From Planctomycetota bacterium (GTDB taxonomy: Bacteria > Planctomycetota > Brocadiia > JAJRTI01): 37,309 nt of DNA. A program made the translations under genes and the position numbers. The DNA lies in the NCBI GenBank assembly GCA_024278415.1, contig JAJRTI010000871.1, forward strand, positions 1 through 37,309. Reading direction: 5' to 3'. Below the pieces are notes generated by a model. That model saw only the letters and a list, made by a program, of their open reading frames with translations. It had not been told where the DNA came from and ran no database searches. Positions 26,998 through 35,256 of this stretch are shown here, in pieces; position 1 is the stretch's first letter; each line of letters opens with the position of its first letter.

Positions 26998-27927
26998 TCA
27001 TTCCTTGCCGCCCGCGCGGGAGGGTTCCGAGGCTGAAGGGGTGTTTTTTGGGGGCGTCTCCTTGACACCCAGAAAGACGTTTTCGGCCCGCGCACTGGCC
27101 GCGATGTCAATCGCGCGGACTAGGGCGCCGTGAAGGACATTCGGCTCCATTTCGATGACGACGTCTCTCTTGCCCGTCTTGTTGAAATATTTTTCCAGCT
27201 TCTCGCGAAGCTGATCCAGCGGCACTTCCTCACCGTCCTGGACGCGGACCAGCACGGAATCTCCCTGCTTGCGTGTGAGAATCGTGAGGATCGTCCGTTC
27301 GGCCATCACCGCGCCGCGTGTGGGGAGGTCGGCTTCCGGCTTATCCTGCTGCGTTTCCGGCGGTGGAAGGTCGAAAAAGCGTTCGCGCACATACGTGGCG
27401 GTGACCATGAAAAAAATAAGCAAAAGGAAGGTGACATCGATCATCGGCGTCAGGTCGAGGGTCGCTTCTTCCTCCGCGAGCATGGACGTGCGCTTGGACT
27501 TGCGTTTGCGTCGCCGGCCAGACCTGGTGGTGCGGCGGGATTCAGCCCGCTGAAGGGGCTCGCGGGAAGGTTTGAAACCAACGGGCTCTGGAGAAGCTTG
27601 CTCGGCCCCGGCGGGCGCCTTGACGCGCTGCCCGCATTTCTCACAACGCACGCGTCGGCCCGCCAACGCGGCGGGCGCGGCAATGTGGGCGCCGCAACGG
27701 GAACACGCGAAGGTGATGTGGGTAGCGTCGGTCGTGTGAGTTGCGGAATCGGAAGGCGCCGCCTCCGGCGCCTTGTGCGGGCCGTGGGCCTCCTGCGCGG
27801 CAGGGGCCTCTTGCACAGAGAGTATTTCCCCACAGCGGGGGCATCGGTAGGTCTCGGCAGGGTCGAAACCCTCGACGTTCGGGTACAAGGCGTTGCAGCC
27901 AGCACAGCGAAGCACGTGTTGAGGCAT
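26998..27927 (-). CDS. ExbD/TolR-like protein with two N-terminal zinc ribbons
   Basis: The 309-residue product from ATG 27927 has an unusual N-terminus with two four-cysteine ribbons: C8/C11/C29/C32 and C75/C78/C95/C98. A basic linker precedes the ExbD part. The transmembrane helix (about 158-178) contains TPMIDVTFLLLIFFMVT with the conserved proton-pathway Asp at 164. A periplasmic domain follows (VAIDIAASARAENVFLGVKE near the end is a variant of the usual ExbD C-terminus). Ordinary ExbD proteins are about 140 residues. A TTG at 27936 could extend the frame slightly. It lies downstream of a plain ExbD gene with only 5 intervening bases. Confidence 0.88.
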   Translation of the reverse strand: MPQHVLRCAGCNALYPNVEGFDPAETYRCPRCGEILSVQEAPAAQEAHGPHKAPEAAPSDSATHTTDATHITFACSRCGAHIAAPAALAGRRVRCEKCGQRVKAPAGAEQASPEPVGFKPSREPLQRAESRRTTRSGRRRKRKSKRTSMLAEEEATLDLTPMIDVTFLLLIFFMVTATYVRERFFDLPPPETQQDKPEADLPTRGAVMAERTILTILTRKQGDSVLVRVQDGEEVPLDQLREKLEKYFNKTGKRDVVIEMEPNVLHGALVRAIDIAASARAENVFLGVKETPPKNTPSASEPSRAGGKE

Positions 27928-27932
27928 GGGTG

Positions 27933-28340
27933 TCAATCCTCGCCTTGAACGCCTACTTTGATGCGCTTGATGCCGGCCTTAGCGAGCAACTGCATGATCT
28001 TGGCGACCTTCTCAGCTTTCGCGTTAGTGTCGGCCTTGAGAATGAAATCGGCTGCGCCTTGGGAGCGCAACTGCTCAATTTTCGCGGTCAACTGTTCCGG
28101 GGTCATCTCGGCCGGCTGGCCGGCGTCGCCGGGCCTCTTCTTACCGAAGATCACCTTGCCGTCCGCAGTGACGTTGATGGTCTGAAGATCCCGCGACGGC
28201 TCGGCATCTGCATTTTGAGCCTTGGGGAGATCGACCAGTTGCGGCCGCACCCCGAGCGAGGTGACCATGAAAAAGATCAGCAGCAGGAAGGTCACATCGA
28301 TCATGGGGGTCAGATCGATATCTTCGTCTTCGCTGGCCAC
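27933..28340 (-). CDS. exbD: ExbD/TolR biopolymer transport protein
   Basis: This is a standard-length (135 residues) ExbD/TolR. The single transmembrane helix near the N-terminus (DLTPMIDVTFLLLIFFMVTS) carries the conserved Asp15 that couples proton flow in ExbBD and TolQR motors. The periplasmic domain includes LTAKIEQLRSQGAADFILKADTNAK, as in the family. It starts at GTG 28340, with AGGAG 8 bases upstream, 15 bases after the stop of an ExbB gene. Confidence 0.93.
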   Translation of the reverse strand: MASEDEDIDLTPMIDVTFLLLIFFMVTSLGVRPQLVDLPKAQNADAEPSRDLQTINVTADGKVIFGKKRPGDAGQPAEMTPEQLTAKIEQLRSQGAADFILKADTNAKAEKVAKIMQLLAKAGIKRIKVGVQGED

Positions 28341-28355
28341 GACGGGAACTCCTGG

Positions 28356-29132
28356 TTACGCCTCACGGGAAGAGGCGTCAACGAAAAAGTCATCACCTTG
28401 CTTGTGCAGTTTGATTTCGATGCGGCGCGCCCATTCCGTCAGGAAACAATGAAGCGCAATGCCCGGGATCGCCACCCCGAGCCCCGCCGCGGTAGTGGTG
28501 AGCGCGAGGCCGATATGGTTAGCGAGCGAACTCGGATCGACCTCCATCCGCGAGGCGATGCTGCTGAACGCGCCGATCATGCCCCAAACGGTTCCCAGCA
28601 AGCCGATCATCGGCGCGAGACGAGAGAGGGCGGCGATCCAATCCAGATTGTGCGCGAGGTAAGGAACCGCGTCCAACTGCACCATTCGTTGGAGACTCTT
28701 GCGGAGCTTTTCCGTCTCTTCATCTTGCTTCGCATAGTACGTGGCGTTGAGCGCGGCGGGCAAAGAGCCTTCATGCTCAGAGACGATCAACGCCTCGTCA
28801 AAGCGGCCTTCCGCGGCAAGCTGGCGCACTTCTCTGTCATAGCGCCATCGGTGCCCGGCTGCGCCGCCTTGCGCCCGCCAATACGTCCACCCCCGCTCGA
28901 TGCAAAGACCGATGCTGATGCACGAGAGCACGGCCAGGGCCACCAACATCCAGCCGCCGGCCTTGGCCATGTCGGCCAGCTTCTCCGGCGTCATCTCCAC
29001 CGCACTCCGTTCGCTATGGAATACGATGGCCATAGCAATGACCAGTATGGCCAGTCCTGTCAGCTCCCATACAGTCATGGGAAGCCGGCCGCGTCCGCGC
29101 GGCGTTGGTGGATGAGTGGGTGCTTGCGGCAT
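28356..29132 (-). CDS. exbB: MotA/TolQ/ExbB proton-channel family protein (second copy)
   Basis: The 258-residue protein has hydrophobic segments at about residues 20-40 and 60-80, and two more after residue 160. The family signature is clear: LAPMIGLLGTVWGMIGAFSS, then LANHIGLALTTTAAGLGVAI. These helices form the proton channel with the ExbD transmembrane Asp. It differs from the upstream copy by lacking a signal-peptide-like N-terminus. Two adjacent ExbB and two adjacent ExbD genes suggest two motors or a hetero-oligomeric one. Confidence 0.92.
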   Translation of the reverse strand: MPQAPTHPPTPRGRGRLPMTVWELTGLAILVIAMAIVFHSERSAVEMTPEKLADMAKAGGWMLVALAVLSCISIGLCIERGWTYWRAQGGAAGHRWRYDREVRQLAAEGRFDEALIVSEHEGSLPAALNATYYAKQDEETEKLRKSLQRMVQLDAVPYLAHNLDWIAALSRLAPMIGLLGTVWGMIGAFSSIASRMEVDPSSLANHIGLALTTTAAGLGVAIPGIALHCFLTEWARRIEIKLHKQGDDFFVDASSREA

Positions 29133-29147
29133 GAGCGGTGAAATAAC

Positions 29148-30008
29148 TCAGACGTGCTCGGCTAGTTGCGCGGCGACCTTGCGCAGGGTGGTCTCGTGGT
29201 TGCGGATCTGGCTCTGGCAGACGGCGTGGAAAATGAGCGCGGGGATGGCCGCAATCAGGCCGGCGGCGGTGGTGGTGAGAGCGAAACCGATGTTGTCGGC
29301 CAACTCGTTGGGGTTGACGTTCGTGGCGGACGCTATGCGCGCGAACGCGCCGATCATGCCCCACACCGTGCCCAGCAGGCCCAGCATGGGCGCGCCCTTG
29401 GCGATGGTGGCCAGCTTGCTCATCCCGCGGCGCAAAGCCGGCAGCATGTCCAGTTCGATCTTGTTGTCTAACGCCAGCTCCAGCGCGTCCGGGTCATGGG
29501 GCCGTTTGGCGAGTGCGAAGCGGATCAACGCAGGAACGCTGGCCGGGCGTTTCGAGGTCTGTTCGAGAGCCGCCGCCAGTGCCTCGGACTTGGCGCCGAC
29601 AATCAGAGCCTTTACATACGGTTCCGAATCTTCGGGAGGAATCTGGCGGCCGAGGAACGCCTGGCTTCGCAGCCCCTCGTCGCGATTAGCTTCCTGGACA
29701 ACCGATCCGGCGAAGTCCCTCATTTCCTTGCGAGTCTTGCGGAACTCCCAGCACTTGACGCATCCGATCCAGATGGCCCACACAAACAGAGCGAAAATGA
29801 TGTAAAGCGGCAACCCGCCGGCCACGATCATCTTGAGCACTTGATTGCTTTCAGCGGGAGCAGGGACAGGCGCTTGCGTGGTCGATGCCGCCGGCTCAGA
29901 GCCCGCGCTGGCCGCGCGGTCTTGCGCGCCCGCCCATTGAACGGTGGCCAACAGGCACAGCACGACCGCCAACAGCAAGAATCGCAGGGGGACGCTGTTT
30001 TGGCTCAT
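29148..30008 (-). CDS. exbB: MotA/TolQ/ExbB proton-channel family protein (first copy)
   Basis: The 286-residue protein starts with a signal-peptide-like segment (LRFLLLAVVLCLLATVQWAGAQ), an Ala/Pro-rich spacer and the first ExbB transmembrane helix (LPLYIIFALFVWAIWIGCVK). The cytoplasmic loop and channel helices carry the family signature GAPMLGLLGTVWGMIGAFAR and ADNIGFALTTTAAGLIAAIP. Extended N-termini of this kind are known in some TolQ/ExbB relatives. The gene begins 9 bases after the TonB-like gene, supporting a joint complex. Confidence 0.92.
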   Translation of the reverse strand: MSQNSVPLRFLLLAVVLCLLATVQWAGAQDRAASAGSEPAASTTQAPVPAPAESNQVLKMIVAGGLPLYIIFALFVWAIWIGCVKCWEFRKTRKEMRDFAGSVVQEANRDEGLRSQAFLGRQIPPEDSEPYVKALIVGAKSEALAAALEQTSKRPASVPALIRFALAKRPHDPDALELALDNKIELDMLPALRRGMSKLATIAKGAPMLGLLGTVWGMIGAFARIASATNVNPNELADNIGFALTTTAAGLIAAIPALIFHAVCQSQIRNHETTLRKVAAQLAEHV

Positions 30009-30017
30009 CGGATATCC

Positions 30018-30965
30018 TCAAAACTGTCGGATGACGTAGAATTCGTAGCCCGCGCTGGAGCGACGGATGCCGAAGATGGTCTTGTGGGGGCGAATGCCTG
30101 ATTGGGCGGCTCTCTCTTTCTCAAGAGCGGCCAGGGTGCGCTCCACCTCGACGGGATAGAATTGCAGCACAATCCCTTGAACGCGGTGTCCAGCTTGCCG
30201 GATAAGCGCCTCATCAAGAGGCGACACTCGACTATTCGCAGGAAACCAGTGCATGCGCCTCTCTTCAGCGACAGAAGCTTTGCGGACGGTGGGCCGTCCT
30301 TGGCTGAAATGAGAAAAGTAGGTCATCGTACTGCCGTCATAGCTTACGCCGACTTCGGCGTGGAAGAAATCGAGGATGCGCGCGTATTCGTCGACGGCAG
30401 GGACGGAAAACACAATCGTCCACCGCCCCCACGCCTCCGGCCCTGGACGATCCGCGTAGTCGCCATCCGCTCCGCCCGCCGCGGGTTTGCTGGCGGCCTC
30501 AGCCAACTTCTTGCGAAGCGCGGCCGCAACGTCGTCGAGACTGCGATTGATTTGCTCCTCAGTTCTTTGCTTGATTGCCTCTTGTGTCTTCTTGATATTG
30601 TCCACCACATCAGGTGTCGCCTCTTGGGGCGTGTTGGAGGGTTCCGGCGCTTTCTGCACATCAAGATTATCTTGTTTCGGCTGCTCGTCGATCGTGATGT
30701 CTTGCGGTTGATCGGCGGGTTCCTCTACGGGTTGGCCGCCAAGGTCGTTGCCTGGCGCCTGATACGGCAGGACTCCGACATTCGGGGGTTCGGGAGGGAC
30801 GAAAGGATTTCGGAGACGCAGGAACCCGATAATCCCTATGCACAGCAGCAAGTGCAAGGCCACGGCAACCCCGAACCCGCCGCTTAACCGCATCCCCCGG
30901 CCTGAGCGCAACGCGGTCTGGCCCGGCGTGACGACTCTCTCGGGTGTGGCTTTGGGGGCGGCCAT
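30018..30965 (-). CDS. TonB-like anchored protein with a non-standard C-terminal domain
   Basis: The 315-residue product has a short cytoplasmic N-terminus, one transmembrane helix (about 30-49, GFGVAVALHLLLCIGIIGFL; its His matches the TonB family position), a Pro/Glu-rich periplasmic stretch (VPPEPPNV, EEPADQPQDITIDEQPK), a short coiled region and a globular C-terminal domain (about 175-315, starting WGRWTIVFSVPAVDEYARIL). The architecture and its place directly before exbB/exbD are those of TonB or TolA. The C-terminal domain does not show the usual TonB motif (YP..A...G..G.V) and is not one I recognise. It may contact something other than a TonB-dependent receptor. Confidence 0.72.
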   Translation of the reverse strand: MAAPKATPERVVTPGQTALRSGRGMRLSGGFGVAVALHLLLCIGIIGFLRLRNPFVPPEPPNVGVLPYQAPGNDLGGQPVEEPADQPQDITIDEQPKQDNLDVQKAPEPSNTPQEATPDVVDNIKKTQEAIKQRTEEQINRSLDDVAAALRKKLAEAASKPAAGGADGDYADRPGPEAWGRWTIVFSVPAVDEYARILDFFHAEVGVSYDGSTMTYFSHFSQGRPTVRKASVAEERRMHWFPANSRVSPLDEALIRQAGHRVQGIVLQFYPVEVERTLAALEKERAAQSGIRPHKTIFGIRRSSAGYEFYVIRQF

Positions 30966-30984
30966 CAATGCACCTACCTTTGCT

Positions 30985-32802
30985 CTACTGATTCTGCAAC
31001 CATTCAGCCCATTTCCTTTTTGCTTTCAGAATATCCGCCGGCGTGGCCATGGGCCCGGGGCCAAAATGCTTGCCGGTGATGGTCTGGAGCGCGTCCTCGG
31101 CCGCCCATCGCACGGTCTGGGCTTTGTCGTCCAGACGCTCAATCAGCAACGGCGCCGCCTGCTGGTCTTTGATTCGGCCTAGCAACTCTATGGCGGCGAC
31201 GCGGACGCGCCTGTCCGAATCAGACAACACAGACCGCAACGCAGGCGCAAGGGGACGAATCTGCTGAGTCGGTTTGGTGCGAAGCTCGTTCAGGATCGAG
31301 CGCTTGGTCTCGCGGCCGCCACTGGTAAGCATCTGGCCGACGCGCTGAGTGTTTTCATCCGATGTCGCAACGGGCGCGCGACGGGACGGCCGCGTCCGCC
31401 TTGTCCGGGAACTGTGCAGCGGCGCTTCCATCCGTTTCTTCAGCGCATCCGCCGCGGCCTGGCGAACATCGGCATCGGGCGATTGCATAAGTTTTTCGAG
31501 GAGGTCGCCCGCCTGTGGGTCTGGATGAACGGCAAGCGCTCGAATCGCGGCCTGTCGAGCGAGCTTGCCACTGCTGCGAATGCAGGCTTCCACATACCGC
31601 AACGGCTTGGAGCGAATGCGCTGTTCGAAAACGTTGAGAGCGCATTCCCGAATACGTCTGTCTCGATGGTCCGCGTAGCGAAGGAGCATGGCCGGTTGCA
31701 CAATGCGCTGAAGCTTGCTCTGAAAGCCTTTCAATGCCGCGTTGCGAATATCCCTCGCCGGGTGGGCGGCGAGGCCCTCCAGGTCGCCAAGCGACAACCG
31801 GCTGGTGGACGATTCGATTACAGGGATACAAAGGCGTCCGATCTGAGGCGACTGGTTGACAAGCTGGACGACCTCGCTGCCCCGAGCACTGGCGATGTAC
31901 TGCCGAATACCCGCCTTGGCGGCCGACCGAACCCGGGAATCCGAACTCTTGAGAGCGTCTTGCAACGCGGGCATGCATCGCTCCAGACCATTGGGCCCCG
32001 CCGAGGACAAGAGCGCAGGCAACGCCAGAACCGCTGCTTTGCGGATCGATTCGCTGGAACTAGACAGGAAAGGAAAAAGCTCCGACAACTGCTGGGATCC
32101 GTAAAGCACTCGAATAAGCCTGGCCGCTTCATCCTGCGAGGCGACAGATTTGCTGCAAGCCGCGGCGGCAAGAGGCGCGACCCAAGGAGCCGTGCTGGAT
32201 CGCCCGATCCTGCGCAAAAGCGCCTGCAATACTCGCAAGGCGTCGGGATGCGCCTGCCCCTTGTTCCAGTTGTTGTTGTCCTTCACCGCGGCAATGGCCT
32301 GCAATACGAATGGAACGGCCGCCGATCCCGCGGCGAGGAGGAGCGACTCCGCCCGCGCCCGATAGACAGGGATCTTATCGTGTGGGAACTCAGCCATGGA
32401 GTCAGGCGCAATGTTGGCAGGATAGACGTAAACGAGAACATCGACAGCGTCCTGAAGCAAGGCTGCTCCTGTGTTTGCGGAGACCGAACCATCGAGGACT
32501 CGCGGAATGCTGCTCACAACCGCCCCTTGCTTTGAGCGGTAGGGCCCTCCCGCCACCGGCCGATGCAGGGTGTCGCCCAATCCGCCTCTGCCCGCTTGCA
32601 TCTGACCGTCCAACCACCCATTCGCTTTCAACTTCGTTTCAACGCCTGTTTTCCACGCCTCCGGATCGGTTCCGAACTTATTGGCCCCGTGATAGCCATC
32701 GCCCAGCGCACTCATCACCGGCAACAGGCCAAGACTCCACACGTGCGCGCACAACACGCTCGCCCAGACATGCCTTACCGTCCCGTTACGAGTTCTGCAC
32801 AT
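30985..32802 (-). CDS. Exported HEAT-repeat protein
   Basis: The 605-residue product starts at ATG 32802 (AAGGTG upstream), followed by a hydrophobic N-terminus (VWASVLCAHVWSLGLLPVMS) that may be a signal peptide. From about residue 190 on it consists of HEAT/PBS-lyase-type helical repeats, for example SSSESIRKAAVLALPALLSS, DSRVRSAAKAGIRQY, SPDADVRQAAADALKKRME, DSDRRVRVAAIELLGRIKD and KAQTVRWAAEDALQTITGK. A basic Arg/Thr-rich linker interrupts them. HEAT solenoids are protein-interaction scaffolds and no catalytic site is visible. It lies 19 bases upstream of the TonB-like gene. Confidence 0.78.
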   Translation of the reverse strand: MCRTRNGTVRHVWASVLCAHVWSLGLLPVMSALGDGYHGANKFGTDPEAWKTGVETKLKANGWLDGQMQAGRGGLGDTLHRPVAGGPYRSKQGAVVSSIPRVLDGSVSANTGAALLQDAVDVLVYVYPANIAPDSMAEFPHDKIPVYRARAESLLLAAGSAAVPFVLQAIAAVKDNNNWNKGQAHPDALRVLQALLRRIGRSSTAPWVAPLAAAACSKSVASQDEAARLIRVLYGSQQLSELFPFLSSSSESIRKAAVLALPALLSSAGPNGLERCMPALQDALKSSDSRVRSAAKAGIRQYIASARGSEVVQLVNQSPQIGRLCIPVIESSTSRLSLGDLEGLAAHPARDIRNAALKGFQSKLQRIVQPAMLLRYADHRDRRIRECALNVFEQRIRSKPLRYVEACIRSSGKLARQAAIRALAVHPDPQAGDLLEKLMQSPDADVRQAAADALKKRMEAPLHSSRTRRTRPSRRAPVATSDENTQRVGQMLTSGGRETKRSILNELRTKPTQQIRPLAPALRSVLSDSDRRVRVAAIELLGRIKDQQAAPLLIERLDDKAQTVRWAAEDALQTITGKHFGPGPMATPADILKAKRKWAEWLQNQ

Positions 32803-32907
32803 CCCTGTCACCTTCTCGCCAGGACAACAGATGCCACACACCGCTTCGGGAGTATAACCGGCTCGTAAGGCGTGTCAAGCATCCGAACGAGGAGAAGTTT
32901 GAGGACC

Positions 32908-34608
32908 TCAATCTTCACCTGGCATTCGTCCGACACCGTTGCACTTCTGGCATTTGACTTTGCCTGCGCCTCCACAGACGTCGCACGTGACCGCGACCGT
33001 TCCCTTCCCCCTGCACTTTGGACAAACAATCGTTCCTTTCCCCTTGCATTTCTTGCACGAGATGCGGCCATCGCCGCCACATCTCTTGCATCTCGCCGAC
33101 TTGTAAGTGTAGGTTAGCCCCAAATGCGGATCAATAATCCGGCTTGCGACTCTTTTCCTGATCCTGCCAGAGCCATGACATGTCGGACAAATGCCACTTG
33201 GATGCCCGTGGCATCTTGGACAAATGACACGTTTTGAACCGCGGCAAAGAGGGCAGGTGGCACTCACAACGCCTTTCCCGCCGCACTTCGGGCAGGCACC
33301 CATGCCTGAGCCTTTGCAAGATGGACAAAGATGAGCCAGGAAGTCCGCCCGGTCTTCCGCGAGGGAGACAATGCGGACTTTGACCAAGGCCAGCGTGTCG
33401 CCAAGAACGCCGACCAGTTCAGGAACTTTGGTTCTGAAGCGTTGTTTTTGGAGCCGCTCCATTTTCTTCACGTAAGGCGTATCGGCGTAATCGTGAGTCA
33501 GGCGACCGATGCGCTCCATGGCCCCCAATGTCTTCTTCGCCTTGAGCGCATCCAAGGCCGCCTCGAGGAGCCGTTTGGCATCCTCCCGCATGAGCCTCTC
33601 CCCGGTGACCTTGCTTTGCCATTTGTCTTCAACCGCGCGAACAGGCAACAAGGCTTTCGCCGATCTCCCGCTTTCCATTATCTCGAACTCGTAGGCCTCG
33701 CCCTTCTTCCCAAGTATCCGACCTCGATATACGGCCCCGCTCTTGAGACGGATGAAGTCGAACGTCGTGTCGCGGCGCATTACCGGTTTGCCTTGCAGCT
33801 CATCCGCGATAGCTCGTTCGGTTCGGGCCCGAAGTGCCGCGATTTCTTTCGCGTAATAGGCGAGTTCAGGGTTAGCGGCGTAGTACGCGCACGCCAACAG
33901 CAGCGCGCGGTGTTTCCCTTGCTGGTCCAGCATGGTCAGCAGACGCGCCATCCGCTTTTCGCGCTTGCGCGCCCCTTCAAGACCCTTGAGTCGATTATCA
34001 ATGTCTGATTTCAGGCCAAGCTTGGCGGCCAAACTCTTCGCCTTGCCGTACGCCGCGGCCGCTTCGTCCCACCGGCCGCCCCCCGCCAACTCCTTTCCTT
34101 GCGCGTAAAACTGAAGGTATGCGTCCATGCTCCCGCAATAGTCGATCCGTTTCCGAACGAATTCTTTGTTGAAGCAATCTGGAGCCCCTTGCTTGTACGC
34201 CGCAGCGGCTTCGCCCCATTTCTCCTTTGCTTCCAGCTTATCCCCAGCTTGAATGTGCTGCATCGCTTGGGCGCGCTTCGCCGTCTTCTCATCGTTCAGA
34301 ATCTGCCAAGCCTCATGATAACACTTCAGCGCTCCCGCCCAGTCCTGATGCGATTCGCGGGCCTCGCCCTGTCGCACCAGCGTCCGCGCCTTCTCCTGCT
34401 CGCGTTTCTCTTGTCCTTGTTCGGATTCTGACCCGGCCTCTGACTCCGAGGGGATGGCGCCCTCACCCGACGCCCTCGGTTTCTGCATCGAAGTCGCCAA
34501 GCTCTTGTCTCGACCTCGATTAACGCTGAGCAGATGCCTTCTTGCCAGCATAAAGGCTACTACAACAGAGGCAAGAGCCGCGAGGCACAAGATTTTTCCA
34601 TTCTTCAT
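32908..34608 (-). CDS. Membrane-anchored TPR protein with ten CxxCxG zinc knuckles
   Basis: The 566-residue product begins at ATG 34608 (GGAAG 7 bases upstream). A transmembrane helix (about 5-24) is followed by an acidic linker, TPR-like helices (about 70-260; HQDWAGALKCYHEAWQIL, GGRWDEAAAAYGKAKS), a small SH3/LSm-like beta domain (about 283-330, FIRLKSGAVYRGRILGKKGE) and a Cys-rich C-terminus (428-566). That region has ten CxxC motifs, mostly followed by xGxG, as in the central zinc finger of DnaJ, which has only four. They fall into two groups of five split by a spacer of about 30 residues. There is no J domain (no HPD), so it is not a DnaJ co-chaperone. It appears to be the first gene of the long operon. 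Confidence 0.82.
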   Translation of the reverse strand: MKNGKILCLAALASVVVAFMLARRHLLSVNRGRDKSLATSMQKPRASGEGAIPSESEAGSESEQGQEKREQEKARTLVRQGEARESHQDWAGALKCYHEAWQILNDEKTAKRAQAMQHIQAGDKLEAKEKWGEAAAAYKQGAPDCFNKEFVRKRIDYCGSMDAYLQFYAQGKELAGGGRWDEAAAAYGKAKSLAAKLGLKSDIDNRLKGLEGARKREKRMARLLTMLDQQGKHRALLLACAYYAANPELAYYAKEIAALRARTERAIADELQGKPVMRRDTTFDFIRLKSGAVYRGRILGKKGEAYEFEIMESGRSAKALLPVRAVEDKWQSKVTGERLMREDAKRLLEAALDALKAKKTLGAMERIGRLTHDYADTPYVKKMERLQKQRFRTKVPELVGVLGDTLALVKVRIVSLAEDRADFLAHLCPSCKGSGMGACPKCGGKGVVSATCPLCRGSKRVICPRCHGHPSGICPTCHGSGRIRKRVASRIIDPHLGLTYTYKSARCKRCGGDGRISCKKCKGKGTIVCPKCRGKGTVAVTCDVCGGAGKVKCQKCNGVGRMPGED

Positions 34609-34707
34609 GATATTTCTTCCGAAACGGCCCAATCTGTTCAAAGATGTCCTGCCGAGGGCTTGCTGCACATTCCTCTGCCAACGAATTGTGCCTTTCGGCC
34701 CGTTCCG

Positions 34708-34737
34708 ATACTTACCTATCCTTATCCAAGGAGTCAA
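34708..34737 (-). promoter_or_regulatory. Possible promoter of the long transport/ExbBD operon
   Basis: On the minus strand TTGACT (34732-34737) is followed after 17 bases by a weak -10 element, TAAGTATC. It lies about 100 bases upstream of the first operon gene (start 34608). The -35 is good and the -10 poor, so this is tentative. No other clear promoter was seen in the 105-base gap at 32803-32907. Confidence 0.3.
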
Positions 34738-35058
34738 GTGTGCGAGACGGCGAAAAGGTCATGCCCTCCCGCGTGAAGTCGAGCAGCGTGTCGACATGGA
34801 ACGCGGCCAGCGTCATCGGGTCGAGTTCCAGCGCCCGCCAGTCGAGGCTGTCGAGCGCGGCATCGAACATCCAGTCTTCGCTCGCGTAGAACATCGTACG
34901 GGACCGACTGACGTACGCGAGCGACAGCGGCATGTCGCCCTGATCAGCCAAGTTCAGCCGGGCGTGTTCAAGTTGACGAACGCGGCCGAGATGCGTCCTC
35001 GGCACAGCGCCTGAAGCCTCGTGGCAAAGTCAAGGTGGGACGATATAAGGAGAGCGCC
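34712..35058 (-). pseudogene. Frameshifted remnant, possibly glutamine-amidotransferase-like
   Basis: Two overlapping minus-strand frames each look protein-like. Upstream, DFATRLQALCRGRISAAFVN (frame closing near 34956); downstream, ADQGDMPLSLAYVSRSRTMF then YASEDWMFDAALDSLDW up to the stop at 34712. They join if a single frameshift near 34960 is assumed. The pattern of a small beta-rich segment with SLAYV...YASE vaguely resembles class II glutamine amidotransferase folds, but this is a weak impression. No start codon or ribosome site is evident. It is probably a decayed gene in the accessory region. Confidence 0.4.
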
Positions 35059-35198
35059 CTAACCCCATGAAGAAGCAGATTGGCCAACGTGTCTGTTCTT
35101 GCTGGCTGGCAGGCAAACAGCCGATCAGCCGCTGAAAGCCGCACGCTCCCTCAGGCCAGCCCGCTCGGAAAGAAGCTTCACAAACAGACGTTTCAGAG

Positions 35199-35238
35199 AT
35201 AAAACGTAGGTGTCTGCTCACAACTACCGACGTTTTAT
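35199..35238. promoter_or_regulatory. Operator-like inverted repeat before the AbiEi gene
   Basis: ATAAAACGTAGGT (35199-35211) and ACCGACGTTTTAT (35226-35238) form an inverted repeat with 12 of 13 matches across a 14-base spacer, ending 18 bases before the AbiEi start. AbiEi antitoxins are known to repress their own promoter by binding inverted repeats. A further ACGTTT lies just upstream (about 35189), giving another potential half-site. Confidence 0.6.
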
Positions 35239-35256
35239 TTACAGCAAACCAAGGGC

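Noticed and set aside
27741..29141. A 466-codon plus-strand frame across the ExbB/ExbD genes
   Set aside because: It is antisense to unambiguous ExbD and ExbB genes, and its protein is Arg/His-rich without domains.
32908..34608. Naming the Cys-rich protein DnaJ
   Set aside because: There is no J domain or HPD motif. It has a membrane anchor and TPR region, and ten knuckles instead of four.
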